From: Pempheris klunzingeri
Taxonomy: Eukaryota > Chordata > Actinopteri > Acropomatiformes > Pempheridae
Length of the DNA: 64,000 nt
Assembly: GCF_042242105.1 (NCBI RefSeq)
Contig: NC_092018.1
Location: 23,030,667 to 23,094,666 of the forward strand
Direction: 5' to 3'
Position numbers and translations under genes: made by a program. Shown here piece by piece: positions 33,573 to 45,891 of this stretch. The first letter of the stretch is position 1; the number at the start of each line of letters is the position of its first letter. The notes under the pieces were generated by a model. The model worked only from the letters and a program-made list of their open reading frames with translations, searched no databases and was not told the origin of the DNA.

Positions 33573-36500
33573 ATGTTCGCGGGGCTGCCTGAGCTCGGGA
33601 TATCCAACGGAGAGGATCTTAAAGAGACTCTCACCAACTGCACAGAGCCTCTGAAAGCCATCGACCAGTTTCAGGTAACGCTGCAGCACATAGCTGCTAA
33701 TTGTACCGGTCTGCAGTCCGACCCTTGTTGTTTGCACACTTCACAGACGGGCTGCTCCAAACGGTGTACGGCTGACGCTCCATTTTCTACAGGTGCTCCG
33801 TAGCGTCTAAGCTAGCTGCCGCGCGCGAGCTGCTCATCCAGCGACGGTTAGCAAAGATGAAAGACAGATGAACTCTGCTTCACGGTGCTGCGCGTTCTCA
33901 GTAGTCTGGGAAGCACATTTAAGTACTGGTGCCGCTCGTATTTGGGGATTTTGCGAGCTAATAGTCGCATTATAAATGCAGACCGGTAACGACAGCCTGC
34001 TCTCGGTTACGTTTCCTGAAAATTCGCTGTTTCACCTGCGCGAGCTCGTCGGTGCGTGGATGTAGGCAGAGCGGAGCGACCCGCTGCGGGCAGGATGGGG
34101 TGTGTTCAGCAGGCTAAAGCTAAAGCTAAAGCCAACCCCAGTCTGAGCCACAGGAAAAGAAGTGGCTTCACTCAAGAATATTAGCCGCACGCACTTGAAA
34201 GTCTTTCACGTCGTTATTGGCTCTTTTGTCATGAAATTATTGCGCATGGAGATAAAAAAAATAAATAAATAAATAAAAAAAATTAAAAAAAAGGCAAAGT
34301 TAAAAGACAGTATGTACAGAGATGTAGTTAACTGTACTAACCTTCCAAACAGATGCTCTTTAGTAAGGTGTGCTTTCTGTCATCACTTTTACTGTCTATC
34401 TTTTTTTGCTTTTTCCTAATATGCTTATTAATTCATTAACTATTGCAACCAAAATGGCAAACACATGCAAGAAGACCACCTAAAAAACACGCAGCCGCTC
34501 CTATAATCTACAGGTGGTAAACAGTGTGTGTGTGTGTGTGTGTTAAGTTCCTTCTTCCTAAATAGATAAGTGTGCTTCTGTCCTGGCTAACATGTTAGGT
34601 GACTTATTACACATTCACCATGTGAGCTGCAAGCAAAGACGTATGAAGGGCGTGTGGTGTTTAAATAGATAAATGAAAATTCATTTGATTCTTTTGAAAT
34701 GAGCCAGGGAGACTGCATGAAGCAGTTTTTAAGTATAGGAACCATTTATATGCAGCATTTCCTGGAAGATTTGACAGTTTTTATGAAATGTTTTAAAGTT
34801 TTATATCAGCTAATGCACGTAAGCAGAAGAACATTTATTCGGTGAGCTCTGAACCGACCAGTTACAGCTTGGAACTGACACACCGATGATTGTTTGATGA
34901 CCGCAGATGGAAAATGGCATCCTGCTGCCAACCCTCCAGTCTGCTCTTCCCTTCCTCGACCTCCATGGAACGCCTCGGCTGGAGTTCCACCAGTCTGTCT
35001 TTGATGAACTTCGAGAGAAGCTGATGGAGCGAGTCGCCACCATAGCGGAGGGCAAGGAGGACGACCGGTGTGTCATTGGTTGTTTTTGCCTTGGAATGAT
35101 GTTCTCTGAAGGAACCAGCCAGGATGCCATTGTGCTTTGTGTTCTTACAATCTACTTTACAGGTATGGGAAGCTGGAAGAGCTGCTGGAGAAGAGCTTTC
35201 CTCTCGTCAAAATGCCGTCCATTCAACCAGTAGTAATGCAGGTGCTGAAGCATCTACCCAAGGTAAGTGTTTTAGGGCTAGTTCCTGCAGCGGTGCCTCC
35301 ATCACAGGCTTTGTTTGTACACATGTACGCTCTTAGACAGTAAAGTACATTTAGAACATAAAACCCCCCATACAAGACTGAACACGTGTGATTCTTCTTC
35401 ATGGTTCGATGGGACCCTCCTCCTGAGCGACGTTTCACAAAAGGTCCTGCTCACAGAAAAAAATCTTTATCCACTGAAGGGGTCATTTCACACAGTTCTC
35501 TTTACCTACATGCAACTCCGTCTGTCGTCTGCATTCGGCTGCGTGTTCTCATCTGCATCGAGCCCATCAGCGGGAGTGGCTGTTAAAGTAGTGCAGAGTT
35601 GTGCAAACCATAAGCATCTCTGTGATGTTGCACAGTTTCAGTTTGGTGCTGAGCTGAGCTTCATTCCCTCACCCATAATCAAAAGAGTCTTTTAAAAGTT
35701 CACTACCATTGTATTTCTAACACTGAAGCAATGGGGTGCATTACCCGCAGCAGCTGACTTACTGTAAGCTTTGTGAATTACTGTTAGACCTAAGATTTAG
35801 TAGTCTTAAAGTTGGGACTGATGCATTCCACCTTAATTCAAACAGTTAGCCTTCAGTTTATCCATTGGGCATCACACACACTGAAAAGTGTCACTCAGTA
35901 TAATGTTAAGTAAATGTTAGGGTTCTCATTAAGATTTTTATATGTTTTATTGAGGCTTGTGGTGGAATAACACATTGCAAACACTCGGGATTACCACTCT
36001 GTACCATCTGTATCTTGTTATTCTGTCCTGTTGATCGAGCTAGATGAAAGTTGATAGGACCCTCTGGGAACAAATGACTACTTTAAACCAAATTCCATTT
36101 GGTCTCCACCAAGTTTCATATTTATATTGGTCTTTAGAGTCAGAATCCTAAAATTGGGTTAGCAACAGGTGAAAAACTAAGCTTCAGGCTGTACTCTTTC
36201 CCACAGGTGCCAGAGAAGAAACTGAAGATGGTGATGGCCGACAAGGAACTGTACAAGGTGTGTGCCGTGGAGGTGAAAAGGCAGATCTGGCAGGACAACC
36301 AGGCTTTGTTTGGGGATGAAGTGTCACCCCTCCTAAAGCAGTACATTGTAGAGAAGGAAGCAGCTCTGTTCAGCAGCGACCTTTCCATCCTGCACAATTT
36401 CTTCAGCCCTTCTCCCAAAACACGGCGCCAAGGCGAGGTGAGTCCCGCTCATCGCATTAGATGTCAAATAAACACTGGCCTTTTTTGAGACATGACTCCC

Positions 36501-39500
36501 TGTGCGAGATGATGCTTCGTTGTTGAGCTTCTCTGTGGTTGCAGGTGGTCCTAAAGCTGACCCAGATGATCGGGAAGAATGTGAAGCTGTACGACATGGT
36601 GCTGCAGTTTTTACGAACACTCTTCCTGCGGACGCGGAACGTCCACTACTGCACGCTGAGGGCAGAGCTGCTGATGTCTCTTCACGATCTGGACATCAGT
36701 GAGATCTGCTCCGTAGACCCCTGCCATAAGGTAAGGACACAAACAGTGAGGGGAGGTCGGTCTCTCCACACTATCGTACCACTGCGCTTACCTTTGTGTT
36801 ACACAATTTTCTTTTTTGTGTTTCTGTTGTCAGTTCACTTGGTGTTTAGACGCATGCATCCGGGAGAAGTTTGTGGACGGCAAGCGAGCCAGAGAGCTGC
36901 AAGGTTTCCTGGATGGAGTGAAGAAAGGGCAAGAGCAAGTCCTCGGGTAACAGATGACACAACAGTTTAAGTTGATGAATGGAGCTGTTCACCTCTGATG
37001 AATTAATGGAGAGTGTCTGTGCATTCCAGAGACCTGTCCATGATCCTTTGTGACCCGTTCGCCTGTAACACCCTGGTCCTGAGTATCATGAGGAACCTGC
37101 AAGAGCTGCTGAGTCAGGACGCTTTACCCAGGGTGAGCATACTGCCCATGGGGATGCAAGTGACATGATGCACAATCATGCCGACGGTGTCATCGACTGA
37201 TCGACAGTCGGTTGTGTTGATGCAGCAGGAGACTTGGAAAACAGTGTAGCCAGAAAAGAACTGAAGGAGATTGCCAGCAGGAAAACATGGATGTGTGTCC
37301 GGGACACACACACACACTGTGTTTTGATGAGTAACATTAAAAGGAAGCGCATATGTAATGATTTACAAGACAGCCTCTCAGGGCACATTTAAATATCAAA
37401 TGTGAATGTGGATAAAATGATCAAACAGTGTCATAAAGAAATAAATGCGGCTCTGTAGTGAATAATAAAGACTAGTTGTGGTTGCGTGACCCAGCAACAC
37501 TGCTCAGCCGTGTCACATAATCACTTTAAAGATATTCAATCAAGGATAATATCAACTCATTAATTGACTTATTGCTTTACCACTGGACTTACTACACTGT
37601 AAGAGACATTAATACTCCTCTTATAGAACATTAACTATTCTAGATCTGTGTTGCGTTACTGGATTATTTTCACCGACACACCCTGTGAGTGTTAAGAGTG
37701 TTTCCACCATAATTAAACGTGTTGTCACGATAGAGCTCCCCATTCTGGATCAACAGAATGCCGAGTCATGGTGTCTGTTTGTGAACAGGACAGTCCAGAC
37801 CTGATGCTGCTGCTGAGGATGCTGTCGCTGGGCCAGGGAGCATGGGACATGATTGACAGCCAGGTCTTTAAAGAGCCTCGATTGGTGCGTACGGTATCTC
37901 ACTCCAGGTCACGTTGTAAAGTAACTACTAAAATACAGTCTGTGTGTATACTTCAACACGGAGTCATTTGTGGTTCACCCTGTAATGGGTAGAGGGTGAA
38001 GGGCATTGCATTAAAACCTGTTGAAATAAATTGGACTTCTTGTGTTTCTGCTCGCAGGATTTGGAGGTGGTGACTCGCTTCCTGCCCGCCATGATGTCAG
38101 TGGTTGTTGACGATCACACCTTCAATGTAGAACAGAAGCTTCCCAGTGAGGAGAAGAGTTCGCTGTCATACCCCACCACCCTGCCAGACGCCTTCAACAG
38201 GTGAAGAGCATCAGGAGGAGGAGGAGGAGGAGGAGGAGGAGGAGGAGGAGGAGGAGGAGGAGGAGGAGGAGGAGGAGGAGGAGGAGGAGGAGGAGGAGGA
38301 GGAGGAGGAGGAGGAGGAGGAGGGACATGATATATGAAATTCTCATGGAAAGTTGCTTATGTCAGTGGCAGCACTGGGTCAGGAGATGAGTGGGTCAGCA
38401 TGTTATCATCACATCCGTTTCTCTCATCTGTCATCAGGAAGAGATCAGTGACAAAAGGACAGAGTCAATAAGAAGGCACAGTGGTGTAATGTTAGTGTCC
38501 ACTGTGCCCTGATGCAAATGATGTGGCTTTTTATCTACTGTCTGCAGCTCTCTCGTATCTGATTTAATGTATGCATTAGTTTATTCTGCATGACAGAACC
38601 CAATTTCCCTATGCTCACTTTTACAGTCAAGGTGCGTAAACAAGTTAGTCGCTTATTATGATGGAAGTTGCACATGAATTGATAAATATTTTCATAATTT
38701 GGTTTTAAGTTTTGTAATTTCTCATGTGAGAATCCTAATTGTTCTCTGGCTCCAGCTTCTGAAATATATATAACATATTGCAGAACAGCAACCCACATGA
38801 TCGGGGAAATCCTAGAGGTGACTAGTAGCAATTATGGGCTTCCTGCTGCATTTTAAGCAGCTCATAACACAGATGAATATTGAGAAAGGGCAGCAACAAA
38901 CCTCCTCTTAAACAACTTATAGTCACTGTCTACTCAAGTCAAACCACATCAGTGGTCTTTCTGATGGACGTTACAGTGACGAGCATCACAAGAAATACAG
39001 GAAGACTAATTCCATCAGAAGCCTGTACAGACTTCACGTTGTGTCTATGCCTCTTTCCTCATGTAAGGAGGGAGGGACACAACCAAACATGATTCACTTA
39101 ACATGTTCCATGGATCTCCGTAGAAACACTCAAGGAGCTTGGTAGCTTAGTTTGCTAATAAGGCGTAGGAATATTGATTTCTTGTAGTATTATTGTGGTA
39201 TTTGACTGATGGGGTTCATTTTTATCAGGGCTGATGGGGTTAATACATAATGGAACTGGTCTTTAGCTGAAGCCAGGATATGTTCTTTATGTTTTACTTT
39301 TATTTTTTCTTCTGGCACACTCAGTTTCTATTGGATATCGACCATCTTATCTCGTATTAAGCACATAAAGTGTGTGACTGGCTGTGGCGTACCAACCTCA
39401 CACATTTAATGTGAGCATGTTCATAAGATGACTTATCTGGGTCATAGCAGGACATTCAAGGCATGTTCTTCCTTCTCACTGCGACACGTTTTAGGTCACA

Positions 39501-39542
39501 CCAGACATTTCAGAGGACTGTTTCAACTGAGCTTCTCTTTGT

Positions 39543-39585
<43 letters not shown>

Positions 39586-41345
39586 CAGGTACCTCCAGGA
39601 CAACAGGGTGGCCTGTGAAATGGGTCTCTACTACGTCCTCCACATTGCCAAATTGAGGAACAAGAATGCCTTACAGAGGTTGCTGCCTGCCCTGGGTGAG
39701 TGTCACTCCCCCCCTGAATTTTGTGTCATGGGGTCAGTGGCAAGAAAAACTCTGTTTTAAAGTAGGAGCTGCAGGACTTGTCAGAATAAGAGTTGGATCT
39801 CCTCTGTTGCCCCACAGTGGAGACCTACAATGACATGGCCTTCGGGGACATCTTCCTGCACCTGCTGACGGGACACCTGACCCTGCTGTCTGATGAGTTT
39901 GGATCAGAAGACTTTTGCTCAGTTGTATTTGATGGCTTCCTTCTGACTTCCTTTTCCAGGTAGGCTGATTTAAGCAGATCCCAACAGCATGCCCACACTC
40001 CATAAATGGACTGCACCCTAACTAGTGTGTGAACATGATGGCATCCTCACTGCTAAGGACCCTCCAACACTGTTCTTATTACCCTGACCTCAAACATCTG
40101 TGCCTGTCTCCTGATTTCTGTCTGAATATTTTCTAGTAAGGAGAACGTCCACAGACACACCCTCCGGATGTTGCTGCACCTCCACCACAAAGTGCTACCA
40201 TCATGCATGGAAACCTTGCTGAAAACTCTTGAACCTCCAAAACAGGTTGGTTTCATTTACTCAGCTTTAGATTTGGGCCAGAGTTGTAATGGCCACTAGA
40301 ATCAGCAAGAGGTCTCTCTCTATCCTGCAGTCCCACAGTGACATTTTGGTAAGCTTATAATCACATCATCGTTCTCATCACATAAAAGCACCTCGTTATC
40401 ATCGGCACAGTTATTTCCTCCCTGGGAAAGGTTCTTGTTGTTCAGCACATGAACTGGAGTTGGGGACGTACTAACACCAGGGTTCTGCTGGTTAACACAC
40501 ATGGTAGCGGATGGATCGGGCAGATTGGATCGCATGAGCAGCCACAATCAACTTTTTGTTTTTCATTCATTTTAAGTAATTACTTCTGCCAAGCATCAAC
40601 TTATGATTTTGCCTGTTTTAAATTAATTAAAAAACCAAAAATAATCTTTACTAATGATTACTTTTCTAGTCCTTTATAATAATTTTAAACATCTGTAGCG
40701 CTCTGACCCTCTAACATCTGAGCAGCAGCAGCAGACAGACAGAAGTGTAACAGTATTCTGTAACGGTCTTATTAAATACTCATATATAGTCTGTATCAGT
40801 GAGCACCCACATGTAAGTACTTGTACGTGGTACATGTCATATACACAGTGGTACATATTTACAGAAATATTGGGCCGGTTGATATGACCGAAATATCATC
40901 GTGATTCTAATGAAGCTACTTATCGATGACATGGCAGATATTTTCCGACTCCCATATGAAATCACCACACTGAACCAGTAAACTGGATTCCATTACATGA
41001 CACTTAAATGTGCAAAACCACAACTTTCTCACAATCAATGAAGTAGACTAACTGGTAACAAAAAAAAAAGACATGATTCTGCCATTGATGAACCCTTTTA
41101 AACAGAGCAGTTGTATCTATGGGAAAAATCAGTTTGTCTGCGCTGGATGTACTGACGCTGTGATGCTGTGATCCTGGTGACCACAGAGCAGCGAGCCGGT
41201 GAAGGAGCTGTACACCCAGCTGACGGAGAAGCTGGAGGCCCAAAAGAAGAGCCCTCCACTCCCAGATGAAACTCCATCCCTGGATCTAGGGCTGCACCCT
41301 GTGACTGTCCCCACCACCGCCTCCACCCCAACCACGCCTCTTTGA
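33573..41345 (+). CDS. nelfb: Negative elongation factor B (NELF-B/COBRA1)
   Basis: Thirteen coding exons, 583 aa (human about 580): 33573-33674, 34907-35067, 35163-35262, 36207-36437, 36545-36730, 36834-36946, 37030-37132, 37789-37884, 38058-38200, 39589-39695, 39818-39959, 40137-40245, 41187-41345. All junctions are GT-AG and in phase. NELF-B is a nuclear subunit of the NELF complex, which holds RNA polymerase II at promoter-proximal pauses with DSIF. The sequence is strongly conserved end to end: 'NGEDLKETLTNCTEPLKAI' at the start, 'ALPFLDLHGTPRLEFHQSVF', 'VKRQIWQDNQALFGDEVSPL', 'FFSPSPKTRRQGEVV', 'GQGAWDMIDSQVFKEP', and a Pro/Thr-rich C-terminus. Intron 9 has an extreme (GGA)n tract just after the donor and a 40-C run forming the acceptor tract. 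The first intron starts in GC-rich, CpG-rich sequence, consistent with a housekeeping promoter. Confidence 0.96.
38213..38324. repeat. (GGA)n tract in nelfb intron 9
   Basis: About 37 GGA units, beginning 13 bases after the exon 9 donor. Pure purine on the coding strand; RNA from it could form G-quadruplex structure or act as a purine-rich splicing enhancer. Frames of poly-Glu or poly-Arg over it are artefacts. Confidence 0.95.
39545..39584. repeat. 40-nt poly-C run at the nelfb exon 10 acceptor
   Basis: Forty consecutive C residues run straight into GCAG|G, so the whole polypyrimidine tract of this splice site is cytosine. The exact length is likely to be uncertain in any assembly. Confidence 0.9.
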
Positions 41346-41672
41346 GATGCTGCACAAGCCGAGAGGAAAGCAGAGGCCTCTGTCGTTGACTGACTGTAAA
41401 TACAGCCACCAGTTGGCTCAAGGATTTGGACTGGACTTTTTACATTGTTCTTGTTGATGTGATTTTTTTTTTTTTTTTTCTTTTATGTAGGTTTATTTTC
41501 TCTAGATGTTTGTCTCTGAGAGGGACAGTGTAGTCCAGCAGCCAACTGGGAGGGGTCATTACTTTTCTAAACTTTGTGCTCTTGCATTATTGTCCAAATA
41601 TAGAGTATTTTCATATATTGTTGGCCTATCAGTGTGGTATATTTGAATTCTCAGTAGTGCAACAAACCTGTA

Positions 41673-41678
41673 AATAAA
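41673..41678 (+). promoter_or_regulatory. nelfb polyadenylation signal AATAAA
   Basis: Lies 328 bases after the nelfb stop and is followed by a GT-rich stretch (GGCGGTGTTGTGTTTT), the usual downstream element, so it is the probable transcript end. Confidence 0.7.
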
Positions 41679-41699
41679 TGGTTATTTAGAAAAGCATAG

Positions 41700-44302
41700 T
41701 GGCGGTGTTGTGTTTTAGGAAAAGTGACAAATTGCAGTGCCGCATCTTGTGCAACACTATAACACTTCTGCTGAGAAGGTGTCATTTGCTGACAACCACT
41801 TGACTAAAACTGAAAAAAAAGTGGTATCTTTAGACCACAGTTGGTACCTCCCCTGGTAGCTGCACATGTAGGCAGTGTGAAAGAGAAGCACCTCAGTAGG
41901 TTTCGCTGAGCTCAACATACTGAGGACAACTCAACGCTGGTAAGAGCTTTCAGATGGCCCATAGATGAAGTTCTAAAAACCCATCATTTTATCTACCATA
42001 TCATTAAGCAAGGGTCTTTATGTACAGTGTGTTTTTATTAACATGTTCGCAGACCCTAAAAGTGTCTTGATGTTACTTGTATATACATTGAATATACAAA
42101 GGAAAAACGTGAATGTAGTATTTTACATCATTGTGTTGATATATGCTCTTACTACAGTATATTTGACTTGAGTTAGTAAATATTTCCTTGAGTGTGTCAA
42201 CATTCAAGATGCACGTAAGAGAAACCAATGCTGAATGTTTTATCTGTGAATATCTCAGTTCCTTGACGATACTGACAGCAGGAAGTGGTGGATGCAGGAG
42301 GCGTCCACTATGTGGGCCAAAAATGTCAATCAACTCCTCTACAGGACAGATTGAATTACACTATATGGACAAAAGTATTTGGCTACACCTGTGAATTATT
42401 GAATTCAGGTGTTTCAATCAGACCCCTTGCCACAGGTGTATAAAGTCAAGCACAGACATGCAGTCTCCGTTTGCAAACATTTGTGATGCAAAATGGGTGG
42501 TTCTGAAGAGCTCAGTGACTTACTAGTGCGATAGGACGCCACCTCTGCAATAAGACGGTTTGTGGAATTTCATCCCTGCTGGATATTCCACGATCAACTG
42601 TAAGCGATATTATTAGAAAGTAGAAGCATTTAGGAACATCAGCCACGTAGAATCACAGAGCGGGGTCAGTGGATGCTGAGGTCCACCGTGTGCAGAAATC
42701 GCCAACTTTCTGCAGAGTCAATAGCTACGGACCTCCAAACTTCACGTTGCCAGGAGAACAGTACGTGCCTGACTGCATTGTGCCAAGGTGGAGGGGAGGA
42801 TTATGGTGTGGGGTTGTTTTTCAGGGGTTGGGCTTGGCCCCTTAGTTCCAGTGAAAGAGACTCTTGATGCTTCAGCATACCAAGACATTTTGGACAATTC
42901 CATGCTCCCAACTTTGTGGGAACAGTTTGGGGATGGACCCTTCCTGTTCCAACATGACTGCGCACCAGCGCACAAAGCAAGGTCCATAAAGACGTGGATG
43001 AGAGAGTTTGGTGTGGAACAACTTGACTGGCCTGCACAGAGTCCTGACCTCAACCCGATAGAACACCTTTGGGATGAATAAGAGCGGAGACTGAGAGCCA
43101 GGCCTCACTTTGAGGAAGTCACGCAAAAGATTGTGTTCCGCATGTACTCATAGACTTGTGAGGCAAACATGCTCTACTGTGGTTCCTTAACAACACAGTG
43201 AACAGGAAATTATTTCACTGATCCTAACGCCCACATCCACCAAACACATAACACATGACACAACATGGCATGACATATGACATCACCTTTTCAATTGATC
43301 CGGTGAATTTGTTCGCAAACAACTGCATATTTACACAGCAGTCATGTTTCTAGCCACCTGGCAAATTTAAGTTTAATATTCACTCTCCTTTGGGCCTCCA
43401 CCTCCCTCTTCCTGAGGGAAATGTCTGTCTCTGAAGTTGCAAAAGGACCCACTATGTTCACCAGCTAGTTTCTAACCGTATCTGTCTGCTGTTCCCTGCG
43501 GAGAGTGTCATGTGCAATGTGCTTTTAAAACTTCTTTGTTGAGAACAGCTGCCTGCTTTGGCCGAAGGCGATGCTTTGAGAGCAGTGCAATCAAAGCAGT
43601 AAGCATTTCCCAAAATACAGCTCTCTCTCTGTCAGCTTAGTAAATGTCCAAACGGTATGTAGCACAGACTTCATGTTAAAATGTGTGCACTTTTCAAGCT
43701 CAGCTGAGATAACCCTGATGACACCACCACCACCATCATTATTATATCATCACCAGAGTTATTTTCTTTTTAACTACTGTATACAGCAATCCACTAAAGC
43801 CAACATAAATATAAGAATCACTTTTTAAATAGAAAATAAGACACTCAAAACTCATTTTAAATTGGATTCAAATCATCATTATTTTGTATTTCTACTGATG
43901 AAATGTCTGGCAACATGTATGTCATCAGTCAAAATCAACTGTACACCACACTCCAAATTCTTCCTGGACACAGAGCACAGACTCTAAAGCTCTAAAAAGA
44001 GAGAGCCTTGTGTGTAATAACTTTGATCTGTACATTTTTTTTTGGTTTGTGTGATTTTTAATTCCATTTTATTAATTTTATATTATAATATGTAAATAAT
44101 AATAATACATTATATATATTTCTTTAATGATGCATTATTTTTGTGTACCTCGAGCGTATGACGCAGTGTTATTGTTGGTGGAGTGCTAAACCTCTTGTGA
44201 ACTCCATTTTGTAAATAAAGTTGCATTTGTAGTATTTGGTTTTGATGCGTGCAATTCTGTTCTTTTCCCACTGGTGTAGGAAACAAGAAGATCTTTGAGA
44301 AG
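41700..44302. other. Intergenic region between nelfb and the GPCR gene
   Basis: It contains a broken Tc1-like element (42359-43150) and AT-rich sequence otherwise. A pyrimidine-rich GTGTAG acceptor-like site at about 44279 suggests the GPCR transcript has an upstream noncoding exon that I could not place. Confidence 0.5.
42359..43150 (+). mobile_element. Tc1-like transposon, 3'-truncated
   Basis: Starts after TA with CACTATATGGACAAAAGTAT, a well-known fish Tc1 end; no matching inverted end is found downstream. The transposase remnant at 42788-43081 has '[14 protein letters not shown]', '[13 protein letters not shown]' and '[14 protein letters not shown]' (second D and E of DD34E), then a stop. 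The upstream half of the transposase is eroded with gaps. Confidence 0.85.
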
Positions 44303-45304
44303 ATGGAGCCTCTGGTGGTTTCTTCACAGCTTGGTAACCGCAGCAATGACTCTGGATCTTGCCTTGGGGAGACCCAGCACGTGTCCATCACTGTCCTCCT
44401 GTGCCTGGTCTTCTTCCTGGGCTTCCTCCTCAACACCTTCAGTCTCTGGGTCTTCTGCTGCCGGTGTCCCTGCTGGACCTCTGGAACAACACTGCAGTTC
44501 CACCTGGCCCTCAGCGACGCCATTGCCACCCCGGTCACTCCTATGATGGCAGTGTACTTCACCATGGGGAACGACTGGACCTTCGGTTGGTTCCTGTGCC
44601 AAGTCAAGATTGCCCTGCTCAGTGCACATTTTTATGGCAGCACCATATTCCTCACCCTCATCAGTATCCATCGGTACACTGTCGTGGTGCGCTTCAACAG
44701 AAGCTCCCGCATGAAACGGAACGAGTTTGTCAGGAAGCTGTGCGCAGGAGTTTGGTCTTTGCTACTGCTCCAGGCTCTGATCTATGCTTTCATGCTTCCT
44801 CCAAGTAAAGAGGGCGGTAACAGTCAATGCCTCTCCATCCATCAGAAGAACCTGACAGATGCCTATTTTGTCATTAACTTCATCCTCTTCATCTTCGGGT
44901 TTCTACTCCCTTTGCTGGTGTCGGCCATTTGCTACAGTCGTCTGGCAAGCACCTTGACTCGCCTCAACATCAGCACAGCTAAAGGTCTGAAAGTCAAGGT
45001 GAAGTCCCAGAGGATGATAGGTGTGTGTCTGCTGATATTCGGGCTGTGCTTCCTGCCACTGAATGTGGTAAGAACCGTGGCAGTGGTTCTAAAGAAGTAC
45101 TACCCGTGGCAATGCCACGTTCTTCTGCACATCGAGACAGCGTATTATGCCACCTGGATTTTAGCAGGAATCAACAGCTGCCTGGATCCACTGCTGTACT
45201 GTTTTGGTTCACAAAAATTTCGAGATGCATTCCAGTCCATCAGGATCAGGAAGCAGGGAGACGGCGTGGACAAAAGTGACTCAGAAATAACAGCAAATCA
45301 GTGA
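44303..45304 (+). CDS. Class A GPCR, P2Y-like
   Basis: An intact 333-aa single-exon frame with seven membrane segments. Landmarks: N-glycosylation sequon N12; N44 in TM1; LALSD with D72 in TM2; C99 (top of TM3) and C176 (second extracellular loop) for the conserved disulphide; 'IHRY' 122-125 in place of DRY, as in several P2Y receptors; 'FGLCFLP' 246-252 in TM6; 'NSCLDPLLY' 291-299 in TM7; a short basic and acidic tail. The delta-group features suggest a nucleotide- or lipid-type ligand, but no specific receptor could be recognised. An upstream GTG-initiated extension exists; the ATG at 44303 was chosen because it follows a likely splice acceptor near 44279 and gives a normal receptor N-terminus. 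The gene sits between two conserved neighbours yet is flanked by transposons on both sides. Confidence 0.85.
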   Translation: MEPLVVSSQLGNRSNDSGSCLGETQHVSITVLLCLVFFLGFLLNTFSLWVFCCRCPCWTSGTTLQFHLALSDAIATPVTPMMAVYFTMGNDWTFGWFLCQVKIALLSAHFYGSTIFLTLISIHRYTVVVRFNRSSRMKRNEFVRKLCAGVWSLLLLQALIYAFMLPPSKEGGNSQCLSIHQKNLTDAYFVINFILFIFGFLLPLLVSAICYSRLASTLTRLNISTAKGLKVKVKSQRMIGVCLLIFGLCFLPLNVVRTVAVVLKKYYPWQCHVLLHIETAYYATWILAGINSCLDPLLYCFGSQKFRDAFQSIRIRKQGDGVDKSDSEITANQ

Positions 45305-45639
45305 AATGGAGTCATGCACGTTAACTGGGTGTAACAAATACTGGAGGTCCGGGATTCAGCGTTGGTGGAAAGACCATGTTTAGATTAAGTGATGGTGAAC
45401 TCTCCTTTACAAATGATGCAAACTAAATTCTTGGCTGGTTAACAGTGCAAGCCTGGTGCAGAAGGTTTCCCTGCATGTTTTACAGACTAAATTGTTTAGT
45501 TGTAAGGTTAGGGGGAATATTAATTTATTAGGTTTTGGCTATGTTATTATTTTGTGATTATACTGGATAGCGGGTCAGGGTTATTAAGCTAATCGACTCA
45601 CCTGTTCAGTTTTTGGATTTTGGAGTTTTTTGACTGTTT

Positions 45640-45738
45640 AGTATTATCTGCTTGCACTGTTGATGTATGTCTGCTTGGAAAGCTGCTGTGCTATTGTAAT
45701 TTCCTGTTAAGGATTATTAAAGTATCTATCTATCTTCA
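45640..45738 (+). repeat. Retroposon-like 3' tail at the end of the GPCR transcript region
   Basis: The text 'AATTTCCTGTTAAGGATTAT' then 'TAAAGTATCTATCTATCT' is the form of tail seen on fish LINE/SINE copies. It may supply the ATTAAA polyadenylation signal (about 45716-45721) for the GPCR gene. Confidence 0.45.
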
Positions 45739-45891
45739 AGCAGTGTAATAAGACATTAAATGACGCAAAATGAAAATACTTTTTAAATGTTCATATTATT
45801 CTTACCAAGTTCTTGGGTAAAACAAGTCATTTTGAGTTTGTTTTTTTTCTCTTTTTACAATTATAATTTTGTACAAGTCCCTAAAATTGCC

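Noticed and set aside
38146-38389. Poly-Glu and poly-Arg frames
   Set aside because: They are the (GGA)n intronic tract read in different frames; the true nelfb exon ends at 38200 at a good donor in phase with exon 10.
44110-44671. Antisense open frames opposite the GPCR
   Set aside because: They are shadows of the receptor's codon usage; the + strand frame has all seven membrane segments.
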